From a bacterium (GTDB lineage: Bacteria; Zhuqueibacterota; Zhuqueibacteria; Residuimicrobiales; Residuimicrobiaceae): a stretch of 64,000 nt of DNA. Positions within the stretch are counted from its first letter, which is position 1; each line of letters starts with the position of its first letter. The stretch covers positions 62,001-126,000 of the forward strand of contig JAKPUX010000056.1 in NCBI GenBank assembly GCA_029554865.1. The letters run 5' to 3'. Shown one piece after another: positions 1 through 9,048 of this stretch. The position numbers were made by a program, and so were the translations under genes. Below the pieces are notes generated by a model. It saw only the letters and a list, made by a program, of their open reading frames with translations. It searched no databases and was not told where the DNA came from.

Positions 1-1100
1 AGTGCAGCTTGACCGAGGCGACCTCGATCAGGGGCTGGGTCTGGGGGATGTAGATGCGGTCGATGTGGACCAGGGCCTGGGGCGAAGAAAACTGGCCCGC
101 TCCGACGAATCCCCCAAAATGGTCGCTGCGGCCGAAGGCGATATGCAGCCCCAGCTTCTCGTCGAGGAGGATCTCACCGACCGGTTCGACCCCAAAGTCA
201 GCGAGCACTCCGAATCCCAGCTCGGCGATATTGCCATAGGCCGGTTCGGCCAGGAGCCGCTCGTTCTCGACCCGGGCGGCCGGGCCGGAGCCGAAGGCGC
301 TGCGGGCGCGGTTCTTCTCCACATGGTAGAGGACGATCTCGCCGCCGAACTGGACCGGAAGTTCGCCGCGGGTGCGGCTCGGGGGCTCATTCTCCCCCTC
401 GTAGGGGACGATGTAGGCCTCGCCGCTGGGGAGATTGCCGACCATGCCCGCCTCGGGAAATCGGCCTGCGCTGATGTGGGTGGCGCGATAGCGCAGATCG
501 ATGTCAAAAAAGTAGTGGTCGATGCCGCGCACCAGGAAAAGGATGCTGGCGGATTCAGCCGGATCCAGTTTCTCCTTGAGCAGATTCAGCCGGCGCGCCA
601 CTTCGGCATAATCGATCTGCAGGGCGGGAATCATCTCAGCGGAAAAGCCGGGCATGGTCGCGGCCCGAAAACCGTGGCTCCGCGCCGCGATTTTCAGGGG
701 TGCGGTGGCCGAATATTCGGTGGGGGCGATGAAGAGCTGGCAGCCGGCAAAGAGGGCGGCGGTTTCGGTGCGGCCGGGACGGCCGCGCAGCCCCTGCGCC
801 GTCTCCGGCAGAGGCCCCTCGAGAAGGTAGCAGAATTCGGGCAGATCTCCGTTGTTGGTGCCGACCGCCTCATAGGCGACAAGCAGAACCTCCTCCAGCC
901 TGAGCTGGCTGGCGCCTGCGGCCAGGCTCGCTTTCATCTCGGCGGCAAAGTCGCGGCGGGTCCGCCAGGGCTCATTATCGGCCTCGCGGGCGGAGGGGAG
1001 ATCGACCAGAACGGCCAGCTTCCGGTCCTGCGGCAGCGGCGGAAACACCGATGAAACGAGACTGATCAGCTGCGCTGAGGTCAGCTTGTGCGGCGCCATA
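1..1100 (-). CDS. M29-like aminopeptidase, C-terminus cut by the window edge
   Basis: The reading frame is open from an ATG at 1098-1100 to the left edge, giving 366 codons with no stop. AGGA lies five bases before the ATG. The hallmark is near residues 305-330: an ELGFG segment, then DEKLGLHIAFGRSDHFGG. This pattern is typical of the AmpS/AmpT family of M29 metallo-aminopeptidases, where the Glu, His and Asp-His residues bind the catalytic metals (family knowledge). The N-terminal 230 residues resemble the looser first domain of M29-like leucyl aminopeptidases. There is no signal peptide, so it is probably cytoplasmic and removes N-terminal residues from peptides. It is divergent from the plus-strand operon at 1450. 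Family membership is fairly firm; substrate is unknown. Confidence 0.75.
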
Positions 1101-1141
1101 CTTTTCCTGTTCTGTCAGTGCTCTGGATGCAGAATTGTTAT

Positions 1142-1170
1142 AACTTAGCCGCAAATTGCCATAAAAACAA
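1142..1170 (-). promoter_or_regulatory. Possible sigma-70 promoter for the M29-like gene
   Basis: Read on the minus strand, TTGTTT (1165-1170) and TAAGTT (1142-1147) are separated by 17 bases in an AT-rich patch about 40 bases before the start codon. Both boxes match the consensus only partly. Confidence 0.35.
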
Positions 1171-1203
1171 GAATTTTTTTACCCAAAATGCGCCGGAATT
1201 GAA

Positions 1204-1285
1204 GAGTGGGGGTGCCGGTGCGCAGGGCCAGGTGTCAGGTGAGAGCCAGAGTTCAATTCAGGAGTGGGGGTGCCGGTGCGCAGGG
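1204..1285. repeat. Intergenic direct repeat, family member 1
   Basis: A 24-base segment at 1204-1227 recurs exactly at 1262-1285. Between the copies lies CCAGGTGTCAGGTGAGAGCC, which resembles the reverse complement of the repeat unit at 50488-50611 (shared core CCAGGTGTC..GGT..GAGCCAGA). The rest of the 1101-1449 gap holds the minus-strand promoter candidate and an AT-rich leader before 1450; no small gene is convincing. Confidence 0.7.
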
Positions 1286-1449
1286 TGCACCCGCACAGGG
1301 GGCTGAGTTGATTATCTGCTTGCGCGGAATCCATATTATCGCTATTTTCATGCGTGGGACGGCTTTAACCGCACACGCTCCTGATCCGGCCCGTCGTCCT
1401 GCCGCAAATGACCCGACTTACCAGTCTTTTTTCATAGTGGAGGTTCCCC

Positions 1450-2592
1450 ATGAAAGATCAGATCAGCCGCAGAGGTTTTCTCAGGGATGCCGCGGCCGCA
1501 GGGCTGCTCCTCGGCGCCGCCAGCTTGCCGGCCTCTGCCCCGGCCCAGGACAAGGAGAAGAAAGAGGAACCAGCCATCCGTCATCGCACCCTCGGCAAAA
1601 CCGGCCTGGAGATGACCATCCTCGGCTATGGGGCCATGCGCACCTCCGATCCCGCCGTCATCCGGCAGGCCATCGATATGGGCATCAACAACATCGATAC
1701 CGCACGCGGCTATATGGACGGCCACAACGAGGAGATCGTCGCCAAGGCCGTCGGCGAACTGCGCAAGCGGGTGGTCATCACCACCAAGATCCGCGTCGGC
1801 ACCAAAGAACGGATGAGCGCCGACCTCGACGCCAGCCTCGCCGCCCTCAATACCGATTATATCGATATCCTGCTCCTGCACGGTCTCAAACGCGACGAGG
1901 AGGTGCTGAACGAGGAGTGGATCGGCATGCTGACCGAGGCCAAAAAAGCGGGCAAGGTGCGCTTCGCCGGCTTTTCGACCCACAACAACATGGCCGGAAC
2001 CCTGCGTGCGGCCGTCAAGGGCGGCTTTTTCGATGTCGTCCTCACCGCCTACAATTTCAAGAGCGAACCCGATCTCACCAAGGCGATCGCCGAGGCTGCC
2101 AAGGCCGGCATCGGCATCATCGCCATGAAAACCCAGGCCGGCGGCTATACCGACGCCGGCATGGGCGGCCTTAATCCCCACCAGGCCGCCCTCAAGTGGG
2201 TGCTCGAGGACCAGAACGTCGCCTGCGCTATCCCGGCGATGGTCACCTTCGACCAGCTCAACGAAAATTTCCGGGTGATGGGCTCCCACTTTGGCTGGAT
2301 GGATCGTAAAACCCTCCACCGCTACGGCCGCGTGATCGACGACCGCCTCTGCCGCTTCTGCAACCGCTGCGCGGAACAGTGCACGCATGGCGTCGCCATC
2401 AGCGATATCCAGCGCTGCCTGATGTACGCGGAGGGCTACCACGACCAATCCCTCGCCCTCTCCTCCTACACCGCCCTGGGCCGGGAAGCCGATCTCAGCG
2501 CCTGCCGGAGCTGCTCCGGCTGCACCGTGCATTGCCCAAACGGGGTCAACATCGCCGCCAATCTGCAGCGCGCCATGCAGCTTTTCGCCTGA
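1450..2592 (+). CDS. Tat-exported aldo/keto reductase with C-terminal ferredoxin-like domain
   Basis: 380 residues. The N-terminus carries a twin-arginine signal, SRRGFL at 6-11, followed by a hydrophobic stretch ending ASAPA near 32, so export in folded form is expected. Residues 43-300 form an aldo/keto reductase barrel with the catalytic tetrad visible as Asp83, Tyr88, Lys113 and His144. The C-terminal 80 residues hold two CxxCxxCxxxC motifs (CRFCNRCAEQC and CRSCSGCTVHCP), expected to bind two [4Fe-4S] clusters. Such fused reductases are common in anaerobes; the substrate is unknown and electrons probably pass through the clusters rather than only NAD(P)H. GGAGG lies six bases before the ATG. 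It is first of three closely spaced genes. Confidence 0.9.
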   Translation: MKDQISRRGFLRDAAAAGLLLGAASLPASAPAQDKEKKEEPAIRHRTLGKTGLEMTILGYGAMRTSDPAVIRQAIDMGINNIDTARGYMDGHNEEIVAKAVGELRKRVVITTKIRVGTKERMSADLDASLAALNTDYIDILLLHGLKRDEEVLNEEWIGMLTEAKKAGKVRFAGFSTHNNMAGTLRAAVKGGFFDVVLTAYNFKSEPDLTKAIAEAAKAGIGIIAMKTQAGGYTDAGMGGLNPHQAALKWVLEDQNVACAIPAMVTFDQLNENFRVMGSHFGWMDRKTLHRYGRVIDDRLCRFCNRCAEQCTHGVAISDIQRCLMYAEGYHDQSLALSSYTALGREADLSACRSCSGCTVHCPNGVNIAANLQRAMQLFA

Positions 2593-2601
2593 GGCAACGT
2601 G

Positions 2602-3477
2602 ATGAAAAGAATACTTTTTCTCCTCCTCGCTCTCTGCGCGCTCTGCGCTGCCCAAGAGATGCCCCTGACCGACCGCCTGCCCCTGCCTGCGAGCGGAAGC
2701 GGTTGGCGCTTTGACATTGAGCCGCAGAGCTACCTGCCGGACAATCTCTTCGAGTATATCAACGGCGAGGCCGAGCTGTACAACGACTATCATTTTGCCG
2801 GAATGGCCACCGCCGCCTATATCCGCGGGGATGATATGAACATGACCTACTCGGTCGATATCAGCGACATGGGCACCCCCCTGGACGCATTCGGCCTCTA
2901 CAGCCGCCATCGTTCGCCGGAGCTCGAGTACGCTGCCATCGGAGAGGAGGCCACGGTCTCGGAACTGAACATCCGCTTCTTCAAGGGGCGCTATTTCGTC
3001 CAGATCAACGCCGGCTCCTTCGAAGAGGCGGTGCGGGAGGAGATGTTGCGCACGGCGAACGCCATCGCCGAAACCCTGCCTGTGGCGCCAATGCCGCGCG
3101 AACTCGCTCTCCTTCCGCAGGAAAACCAGCTGCCCCATTCCCTGGTCTACTACACCCGGGGCATGCTCGGCCAGTCCCTCTTCCCGGCAGGGTTGATGGC
3201 AAAATTCGTTGTGGCGTCTGATACCGTGGGAGCCTTTCTCGTCCTCACCTCCTCCGCCGGCGAGTCACTGCCGGCTTTCCAGGGCTTTTCCGCCAGTCTG
3301 AAGGAGCGGGGCAGCCTGCTCGCCGAAAGCCCGGGCCGGATCGAGGTGGAGACGCCTTACCAGGGTCGCATTCTGGCGCTGCACCATCTGCACTGGATTG
3401 TAGGGGTAATGGGGTATAAGGAGAGAGAGACCGCGGAGAGGCTTGCGGCCGGACTGATCGCCAACCTGGGCGAGTGA
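2602..3477 (+). CDS. DUF6599-like exported protein
   Basis: 291 residues with a clear signal peptide (hydrophobic core at residues 4-15, cleavage probably after the Ala near 17). The mature part has the segments DNLFEYINGEAELY and FGLYSRHRSPE, which I recognise as the hallmark of the uncharacterised DUF6599 family in Calditrichota-, Acidobacteria- and Latescibacteria-type genomes. Function is unknown. ATG 2602 is preferred to GTG 2599 because the GAGG at 2591 is better spaced. The stop overlaps the next start by one base, so translation is probably coupled. The neighbouring Fe-S reductase suggests a shared envelope process, but that is inference. Confidence 0.75.
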   Translation: MKRILFLLLALCALCAAQEMPLTDRLPLPASGSGWRFDIEPQSYLPDNLFEYINGEAELYNDYHFAGMATAAYIRGDDMNMTYSVDISDMGTPLDAFGLYSRHRSPELEYAAIGEEATVSELNIRFFKGRYFVQINAGSFEEAVREEMLRTANAIAETLPVAPMPRELALLPQENQLPHSLVYYTRGMLGQSLFPAGLMAKFVVASDTVGAFLVLTSSAGESLPAFQGFSASLKERGSLLAESPGRIEVETPYQGRILALHHLHWIVGVMGYKERETAERLAAGLIANLGE

Positions 3478-4715
3478 TGAAGGTATTGATCGTCAACACC
3501 CTCTGGGGTGGTCATCCGGGCGGCATCGACCGCTACATATCCCAAATCATCCACATGCTCCACCGCGCCGGCGAGCGTACGGCGATGGTCTATGGCCGCC
3601 GCCGGGGCGAGCCCATGGAGCGGAACCTCCCCCTCGAGGGCGAAGAAGCCTTGCCGGGGCTGGAAAGGGCTCCGGAGGAAAAAAATAACCGGGTTGCCGA
3701 AAGGCTGCTTACGCTGGCCGCCGGAATGCAGCCCGATGTCGTCTTTGTGCAGGACATCGCCCACGCACCCGCCCTCTCCGCCCTGTGCCGCTCTTTCCCC
3801 GTCGTGAGCATGTTCCATGATTACCGACCCATCTGCCTCAAGGATACCCGCCGCGACTATTTCGCCAGACGCCTCTGTGAACACCCGCTTGGCTGGCGCT
3901 GCCTGCTCAAGGGCCACTTTATCCGTCGGCCTGCCTCCGGCTCACACCTGCCCCGTCTGGCCAGCCTGCAGGAGGCGCAGCGGCTCCTCAATGCCTACCA
4001 GGGCTGCCATCATGCTCTCACCGCCAGCGAATTCGTCCGCAGCGCCTATCTGCTCAACGGCTTCGCCCCCCACCGCATCGCCACCCTGCCTCTCTTCACC
4101 CCGGAGAACGGTTTTGATCCGGCCGGCTCCTATCCCCGGGAAAAGATCCTCCTTTTCGTCGGCCGCCTTACCGACCGCTACAAGGGGGCGGACCTGCTCC
4201 TCGAGGTGATGGAGCGCTGCCGGGCCGAAATCCGCCTCCATATCGTCGGCGGCGGCCGCTACACGGCGCGGATCAAATCCCTGTGCGCCAAAAAGGAGCT
4301 TGGCCACCGGGTCAAGTTGATGGGCTGGATGGAGGGGGAGGCATTGCAGCGGGCCTACCGTCAGGCGATGGCGGTGGTGATGCCCTCGCTCTGGGCGGAA
4401 CCCTTCGGGCTGGTGGGGCTGGAGGCGATGGCCAACGGCACCCCGGTCGTCGCTTTCGATGTGGGGGGCATCCCGCAGTGGCTGCGGGAGAATGTCACCG
4501 GATTTCTTGTCCCCTGGCTGGACACAGCCGCGATGGCGGAACGCATCGACCGGCTGGCGGGAAATCCGGTCCTGGTCCGGCAACTGGGCCTCGCCGGACA
4601 CCATCATGTGCGCAGCGAGTTTTCCGAGTCCGCCTATCTGGAGGGCCTCATGAGCGCCTTCAGGCTGGCTATCTCCCGCTTCCACGAGGAGAGAGGCGGG
4701 TCACTCCCCTCCTGA
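3477..4715 (+). CDS. GT4-family glycosyltransferase
   Basis: 412 residues, GT-B fold. The N-terminal domain opens with a Gly-rich acceptor loop (GGHPGGIDRY). The C-terminal domain contains FVGRLTDRYKGADLL, then HIVGGG, and the donor-binding motif EPFGLVGLE (E-x7-E), all standard for retaining GT4 enzymes using nucleotide sugars. The start overlaps the stop of the preceding gene (TGATG). The 3' end overlaps the convergent membrane protein at 4701 by 15 bases, so no terminator fits between them. It lies on the opposite strand from the large polysaccharide cluster but abuts it and may contribute to the same glycan. Acceptor and donor cannot be told from sequence. Confidence 0.85.
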   Translation: MKVLIVNTLWGGHPGGIDRYISQIIHMLHRAGERTAMVYGRRRGEPMERNLPLEGEEALPGLERAPEEKNNRVAERLLTLAAGMQPDVVFVQDIAHAPALSALCRSFPVVSMFHDYRPICLKDTRRDYFARRLCEHPLGWRCLLKGHFIRRPASGSHLPRLASLQEAQRLLNAYQGCHHALTASEFVRSAYLLNGFAPHRIATLPLFTPENGFDPAGSYPREKILLFVGRLTDRYKGADLLLEVMERCRAEIRLHIVGGGRYTARIKSLCAKKELGHRVKLMGWMEGEALQRAYRQAMAVVMPSLWAEPFGLVGLEAMANGTPVVAFDVGGIPQWLRENVTGFLVPWLDTAAMAERIDRLAGNPVLVRQLGLAGHHHVRSEFSESAYLEGLMSAFRLAISRFHEERGGSLPS

Positions 4716-6221
4716 ATCATCCCCCCGCTGTTGGTACCATACCTCTGGCCGCGTCTGCCAGCCGGTCAAGGGCCAGAACAGACACGGCCGGGTAAAGATT
4801 GTTTCGCCCTCTCCATACCCCCCCTTAATCTCCCGAGCAAGCCAGTCGTCGTTGGTGATGATCACCTCAAATCGCCGCCTTGCCAGGGCGGTGTCGATCT
4901 CGTCAACCAGCCTCCTCCGTCCGGGTTCATCCTTTCCGCGCAAAACATCATCCAGGGCGCAGCGGTGCGCACAGCCGCTCTTGCCGGCCATGCGGCTGAG
5001 ATAACCGTGGCTGGGGAACCAGACCTCCCCCTCCACTGCGGCGATGCGGCCCACGAGCGCCTCACCGGCCGCCCGGTCTGCGGGGGCGGGCAGATGATGG
5101 CATGGATTGTAAAGCAGAAGCAGGAGTTGGAGCAGGGCGGCCGCCCAGGGCAGCAGAGGCCGCACAGCCCGGGCGAACCAGCGCTGAACGGCCAGAGCGA
5201 AGAGTATGGCCAGAGCAGCGTGAGCCGGCATGGCGACGTTGTGAAAGGCCCCGGAGGGGACGCTCGCCAGCCAGGGACCGCCGATTAGCCCTGCCGCTGC
5301 AGCCAGCCAGAAGAGCCGGGGCCCGTGTAACCGGCCGGGCCCGAGGAAAAGCGAGAGCCCCGCAGCAAGGGTGGCGATGGGAAAGGGCTTGAAGAAATAG
5401 TCGATCCAGAAATGGTGGACCCGCCACCAGACCGGCACATGCTGGCCGGGCAGATAGAAGAGGTAGTAGAAGAGCCAGCCATCGCTTGCCCTTTGCAGGG
5501 TCCAGAGGCCGCCGCCCAGGAGGATGAGCCAGGCGGCGGGGACAAGCCATCGCCGCGGCCCCTCGCCGAAGAGAATCAGCCAAACCATCACCGGCAGGGT
5601 GATGATCAGGGCGGTCTGCTTGCAGAAAAAAGCAAGGACGAGCAGGATAGCCGCGCCGAGCCCCCCGGCGAGGGTGCGGCTGCACCTCAGCAGGCAGAGG
5701 CCGGCCAGCAGAAGCAGCAGAAAGAGAGAATCGACCCGCGCCAGGCCAAACCAGAAACCGCTGACCGGATAACTGGCCAGATAAAGCGTCCCCGCCAAAA
5801 GCCCGGCGTGACGGGATCCGCTCTCCCGGGCGGTCCACTGCCCGATGATGAACACAGTGAGCAGGAGGGCGAGGGTCGATATGCCCCGCAGCAGGGCCAG
5901 GCCGGGGCCGAAGAGGCGGCCGAGGAGGACAGCGAGATGGAAATAGAGCGGCGGATAGCTGAAGGGGGTGAAATCGAGAGCGGGCGGGCCGTAGAGCCTG
6001 CCGCCCTCGAGCAGGCGGTGGACATGATCGAGCATCCCCCCCTCCATCCACTCCAGCTCGAAGGGCCAGGGGATATGACGCCAGGCCAGAAAGAGAAATG
6101 CAGCAAGGAAATAAAAGCCGGCGATCCAGAGGGCGGCGCCGGTCACCCTTCCTGCAAGGGTGCTCCGGAAAAACAACTCTCCTCCCGCGTCGGTATCCGG
6201 CTGTTCCGGCGCAGGGTTCAT
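4701..6221 (-). CDS. GT-C (GT39/PMT-like) polytopic glycosyltransferase
   Basis: 506 residues with about ten hydrophobic segments. After the first membrane span comes the acidic loop ELEWMEGGMLDHV and, further on, FTPFSYPPLYF, typical of GT-C enzymes that take sugars from polyprenyl-phosphate on the periplasmic face of the inner membrane. The C-terminal 100 residues are soluble. Its ATG overlaps the stop of the upstream gene by four bases (ATGA), and it is the last gene of the long minus-strand run. Likely role: adding a side sugar to exopolysaccharide or a protein or lipid glycan; exact acceptor unknown. Confidence 0.75.
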   Translation of the reverse strand: MNPAPEQPDTDAGGELFFRSTLAGRVTGAALWIAGFYFLAAFLFLAWRHIPWPFELEWMEGGMLDHVHRLLEGGRLYGPPALDFTPFSYPPLYFHLAVLLGRLFGPGLALLRGISTLALLLTVFIIGQWTARESGSRHAGLLAGTLYLASYPVSGFWFGLARVDSLFLLLLLAGLCLLRCSRTLAGGLGAAILLVLAFFCKQTALIITLPVMVWLILFGEGPRRWLVPAAWLILLGGGLWTLQRASDGWLFYYLFYLPGQHVPVWWRVHHFWIDYFFKPFPIATLAAGLSLFLGPGRLHGPRLFWLAAAAGLIGGPWLASVPSGAFHNVAMPAHAALAILFALAVQRWFARAVRPLLPWAAALLQLLLLLYNPCHHLPAPADRAAGEALVGRIAAVEGEVWFPSHGYLSRMAGKSGCAHRCALDDVLRGKDEPGRRRLVDEIDTALARRRFEVIITNDDWLAREIKGGYGEGETIFTRPCLFWPLTGWQTRPEVWYQQRGDDSGGE

Positions 6222-7774
6222 GGCCCGTTCCGCCTGAAGAGGAGCAGATTTTTGTCCCTGCGCAGGGGAAAGGTGCGAACGAGCTGAAAAGAGCCATCCG
6301 CCTGCATGTGCGCGTAGAGGGCGCGATGGACAGGATCCATCCCCTCGTCGCCGGGTTCCTGCCGGTCGTTGAGCGCGATCCAGACCGGCCTCTGCGCCAG
6401 GATAAAATCGGCATAGCCGGCGAAATCCCCGCTCTTCCAGAAGCCCGGGATCTGCTTGTTGGTGAGCCCGATCATGTCGATGACGGGCAGATTGGAGTAC
6501 CAGCCGATGGCGCCGATCTCATTGACCACCAGTTTCTCCCCCGGCCGGGCGTGCTCGCGGAGCCAGAGTCCGACCGCGCGGTGGGGCCGGCTGTGCATGG
6601 CGGGATTGATTTTCTCCCCGCTCGCCAACTCCTCATCGGCATAATAAAAGGTGACCAGGTTGAAGAGGATGGGCAGGCTCAGCCAGAGCCACAGGCGCCT
6701 CCCCTTGTCGCTGCGCCGCTGCAGGGCGCTGGCAAATGCCTGCACCCCGGCCCAGGCGAAGAGGCCGATCACCGGCAGGGCCGGCACGTAAAAGCGGCCG
6801 AAGCTCATCCAGTCCGAGCCGCTGAACCAGATGAAGAAGAGCAGGCAGCCGAGCACAGCGGCGGGCGCGAGATCGCGGCGGCTGAGCAGGAAAAGGGCGT
6901 AAAAGAGGGCGAAGATCAGCACCCACTCGTTCCAGGCGAAGCTCTGGTAGAGATAGTTGATGAAGGTCTGGGTGTGCCACATGGCATAGTGCAAAAGACC
7001 CCAGTGGGTCTTGATCTTGGCGTTGAAGGTATTGGGGAGCAGGGCGCCGTAATAGTGCCAGCGCCACAGGGTGGTGAGGGCGAGGCCGGCTGCCGGGAGG
7101 AGAGGATAGAGCCACCACTTCCCTGCGCCTTGCCCTCCACTGCGCTTGACAGGCAGGCGCTGCAGAAAGCCCATGACTCCTGCCTTCCCCTCCTGCCAGC
7201 CTGGCCACACGCAGAGGGTCAGGGGCAGGATGAAAAGCATCCCCTCCGGCCGGGTGATGAGCAGGGTGGTGCACACCAGAGCGGCGCGGCCCGGCTTTTT
7301 TTGTACAAGAAACCAGATCAGCAGGAGCAGCTGCAGGGTGTAAAAAAGCGTCTCCAGTCCCGAGACAGCGTAATAGACAAATCCGGTGCAGGTGGCGAGC
7401 CAGGCCCCGAAGAGCAGGACGACCGGCCCGGAGGCGCGGAAATGGCGGCGGAGCAGCAGCATGGCCAGGAGGAGGGCGCCGAGGCCGCAGCCCGCGCCGA
7501 TGAGCTTGGAGGCCGCTTCTGCGTCCCATCCCATGGCGATGGCTGGTGAAAGCAGCAGGACCCAGAGCAGGTTGCTATAGCCCTCCACCCTTTCGCCGGG
7601 ATTGAAGACCAGGCCGTGCCCCTCGACGAAATGGCGGGCGTAGCGGTAGCTGATAAAGGCGTCGTCGAGCGTGGCGGGCCAGAGGGTGGCCGCCAGCAGG
7701 GCGAAGAGGAGAAGAATGGCCAGGACCCCGGTTCTGAAGCCGGGCAGCCGGTTCATTCGGGCGCTCAGGTTCAC
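6218..7774 (-). CDS. GT-C-like polytopic membrane glycosyltransferase
   Basis: 518 residues. The first membrane segment is followed by DDAFISYRYARHFVEGHG and then NPGERVEGYSNLLW, the signature of a widespread family of putative polyprenyl-phosphate-sugar transferases; the DD pair is the presumed catalytic and metal-binding element. About ten membrane spans precede a 140-residue soluble C-terminal region. The start is a GTG that overlaps the upstream stop (GTGA), with AGGA eight bases ahead. Translational coupling with both neighbours marks it as part of the same unit. Confidence 0.75.
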   Translation of the reverse strand: MNLSARMNRLPGFRTGVLAILLLFALLAATLWPATLDDAFISYRYARHFVEGHGLVFNPGERVEGYSNLLWVLLLSPAIAMGWDAEAASKLIGAGCGLGALLLAMLLLRRHFRASGPVVLLFGAWLATCTGFVYYAVSGLETLFYTLQLLLLIWFLVQKKPGRAALVCTTLLITRPEGMLFILPLTLCVWPGWQEGKAGVMGFLQRLPVKRSGGQGAGKWWLYPLLPAAGLALTTLWRWHYYGALLPNTFNAKIKTHWGLLHYAMWHTQTFINYLYQSFAWNEWVLIFALFYALFLLSRRDLAPAAVLGCLLFFIWFSGSDWMSFGRFYVPALPVIGLFAWAGVQAFASALQRRSDKGRRLWLWLSLPILFNLVTFYYADEELASGEKINPAMHSRPHRAVGLWLREHARPGEKLVVNEIGAIGWYSNLPVIDMIGLTNKQIPGFWKSGDFAGYADFILAQRPVWIALNDRQEPGDEGMDPVHRALYAHMQADGSFQLVRTFPLRRDKNLLLFRRNGP

Positions 7775-9030
7775 TGTACCATCCTGAGGATAGTTTCCCG
7801 CATCTGATAGCGGAGATTGTGCAAATCACTGAAAGGCCAGCGCCGGCGGTCATTGATATCGTACTGGAGCGTCGACCGGTAGACCGGCTGGGTGAAACAG
7901 GCCTGCACCTCCCCGTTGATGTGGAGCCAGGAGAGGAGCAGCAGGGATGCCAAAATGATGACCTGCGGCCGCAGGTGCGGGGCCTTGCGCAGCAGTCGTC
8001 CGATGGCCAGCACAGCCATGGCCGCGACCGTGAGGGTCGGCACGCCGAGGAGGCGCGGCGAGGCGTCGAGCATGTTGGGCAGGGCGCCGATGGCGGTGAA
8101 AACCAGGAGCAGAAGGCCGCCGCGGCCCAAGGGAACGAGCAGAGTGCGCCGCTTCCAGAACATGCCTGCGAGAAGGCCGAGCGCGAGCAGCATCAGCAGT
8201 GCGGTAAGCCAACTCGGCATCAGGAAGAGGGGATAGAGGGTCGAAAGCAGGGCCTCGCCATAGCGGATAGCCATGCCGGCGATCCCCGCCAGGGGGCGGG
8301 CCGCCACCCAGGGATTCTCCGAAAAGCCCCTCTCCCCCACCGTGCGCGCGCCGAGCACGATCGCGCGCCAGACGAAATAGGCCGCTCCGAGCGCCAGATG
8401 GGGCAGGAGCACTCCCATAGCCTGCCGGCGCGGCAGGGGGCGCATGATCAGAAGCCAGGCGGCGATGAGCAGGGGCAGAGTAACGCTGATCTCCTTGCTG
8501 CCATAAGCCAGTGCGGCCATGAGCAGGGAGAGACCAATCCGGCCGGCGCGGCCATGCGGCTGTGCGGCCGCCGACTGTACAAGATAGAAGGCGGTGAGCA
8601 TAAAAACAAGCGCAAAAAGATCGATTTGCGCCGATATCCAGGTGATGATCGCCCCGTTGCCGGGCAGGGCCAGCCAGAGCAGGGCGCATAACAGGGCCGT
8701 CAACGCCCCGACCCCGAAGGCTCGCAGGATGCGCTGATAGAGCCCGATGATGAGGGCGGTGAGGAGGAGATTGATCAGATGGTAACCCCAGCCCGCGCCG
8801 CCGAAGAGGAGATGCTCCCCGGTGAAAAAGAAATTGATCAGAGGCCGGTAAAATCGCTCCGACCACGGCTGATACCATTTGCTCATCAGCTCGGCCAGCG
8901 GCCAGTTCCTGATGAGCAAAAGATCGTCATAGGTCAGCCCGAATGCAAGGGTTCCGCCGTACAACGCCGCGACCAAAAGGGCGCCCAGCCACCACCCGCT
9001 TCCTCGTCTGCCTTCAAGCCACTCTTCCAT
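7771..9030 (-). CDS. Polytopic membrane protein, GT-C/PMT-like
   Basis: 419 residues, about ten transmembrane segments. The first periplasmic loop has LTYDDLLLIRNWPLAEL and later RPLINFFF, reminiscent of TMTC/O-mannosyltransferase-like proteins, where the Asp pair is catalytic. This is weaker than for the two genes downstream. It starts with ATG, lies 18 bases after the PorV-like gene and overlaps the next gene by four bases. It could be a sugar transferase or a membrane glycan-assembly factor. Confidence 0.65.
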   Translation of the reverse strand: MEEWLEGRRGSGWWLGALLVAALYGGTLAFGLTYDDLLLIRNWPLAELMSKWYQPWSERFYRPLINFFFTGEHLLFGGAGWGYHLINLLLTALIIGLYQRILRAFGVGALTALLCALLWLALPGNGAIITWISAQIDLFALVFMLTAFYLVQSAAAQPHGRAGRIGLSLLMAALAYGSKEISVTLPLLIAAWLLIMRPLPRRQAMGVLLPHLALGAAYFVWRAIVLGARTVGERGFSENPWVAARPLAGIAGMAIRYGEALLSTLYPLFLMPSWLTALLMLLALGLLAGMFWKRRTLLVPLGRGGLLLLVFTAIGALPNMLDASPRLLGVPTLTVAAMAVLAIGRLLRKAPHLRPQVIILASLLLLSWLHINGEVQACFTQPVYRSTLQYDINDRRRWPFSDLHNLRYQMRETILRMVQ

Positions 9031-9048
9031 CTCAATGCGGATTCCTGA

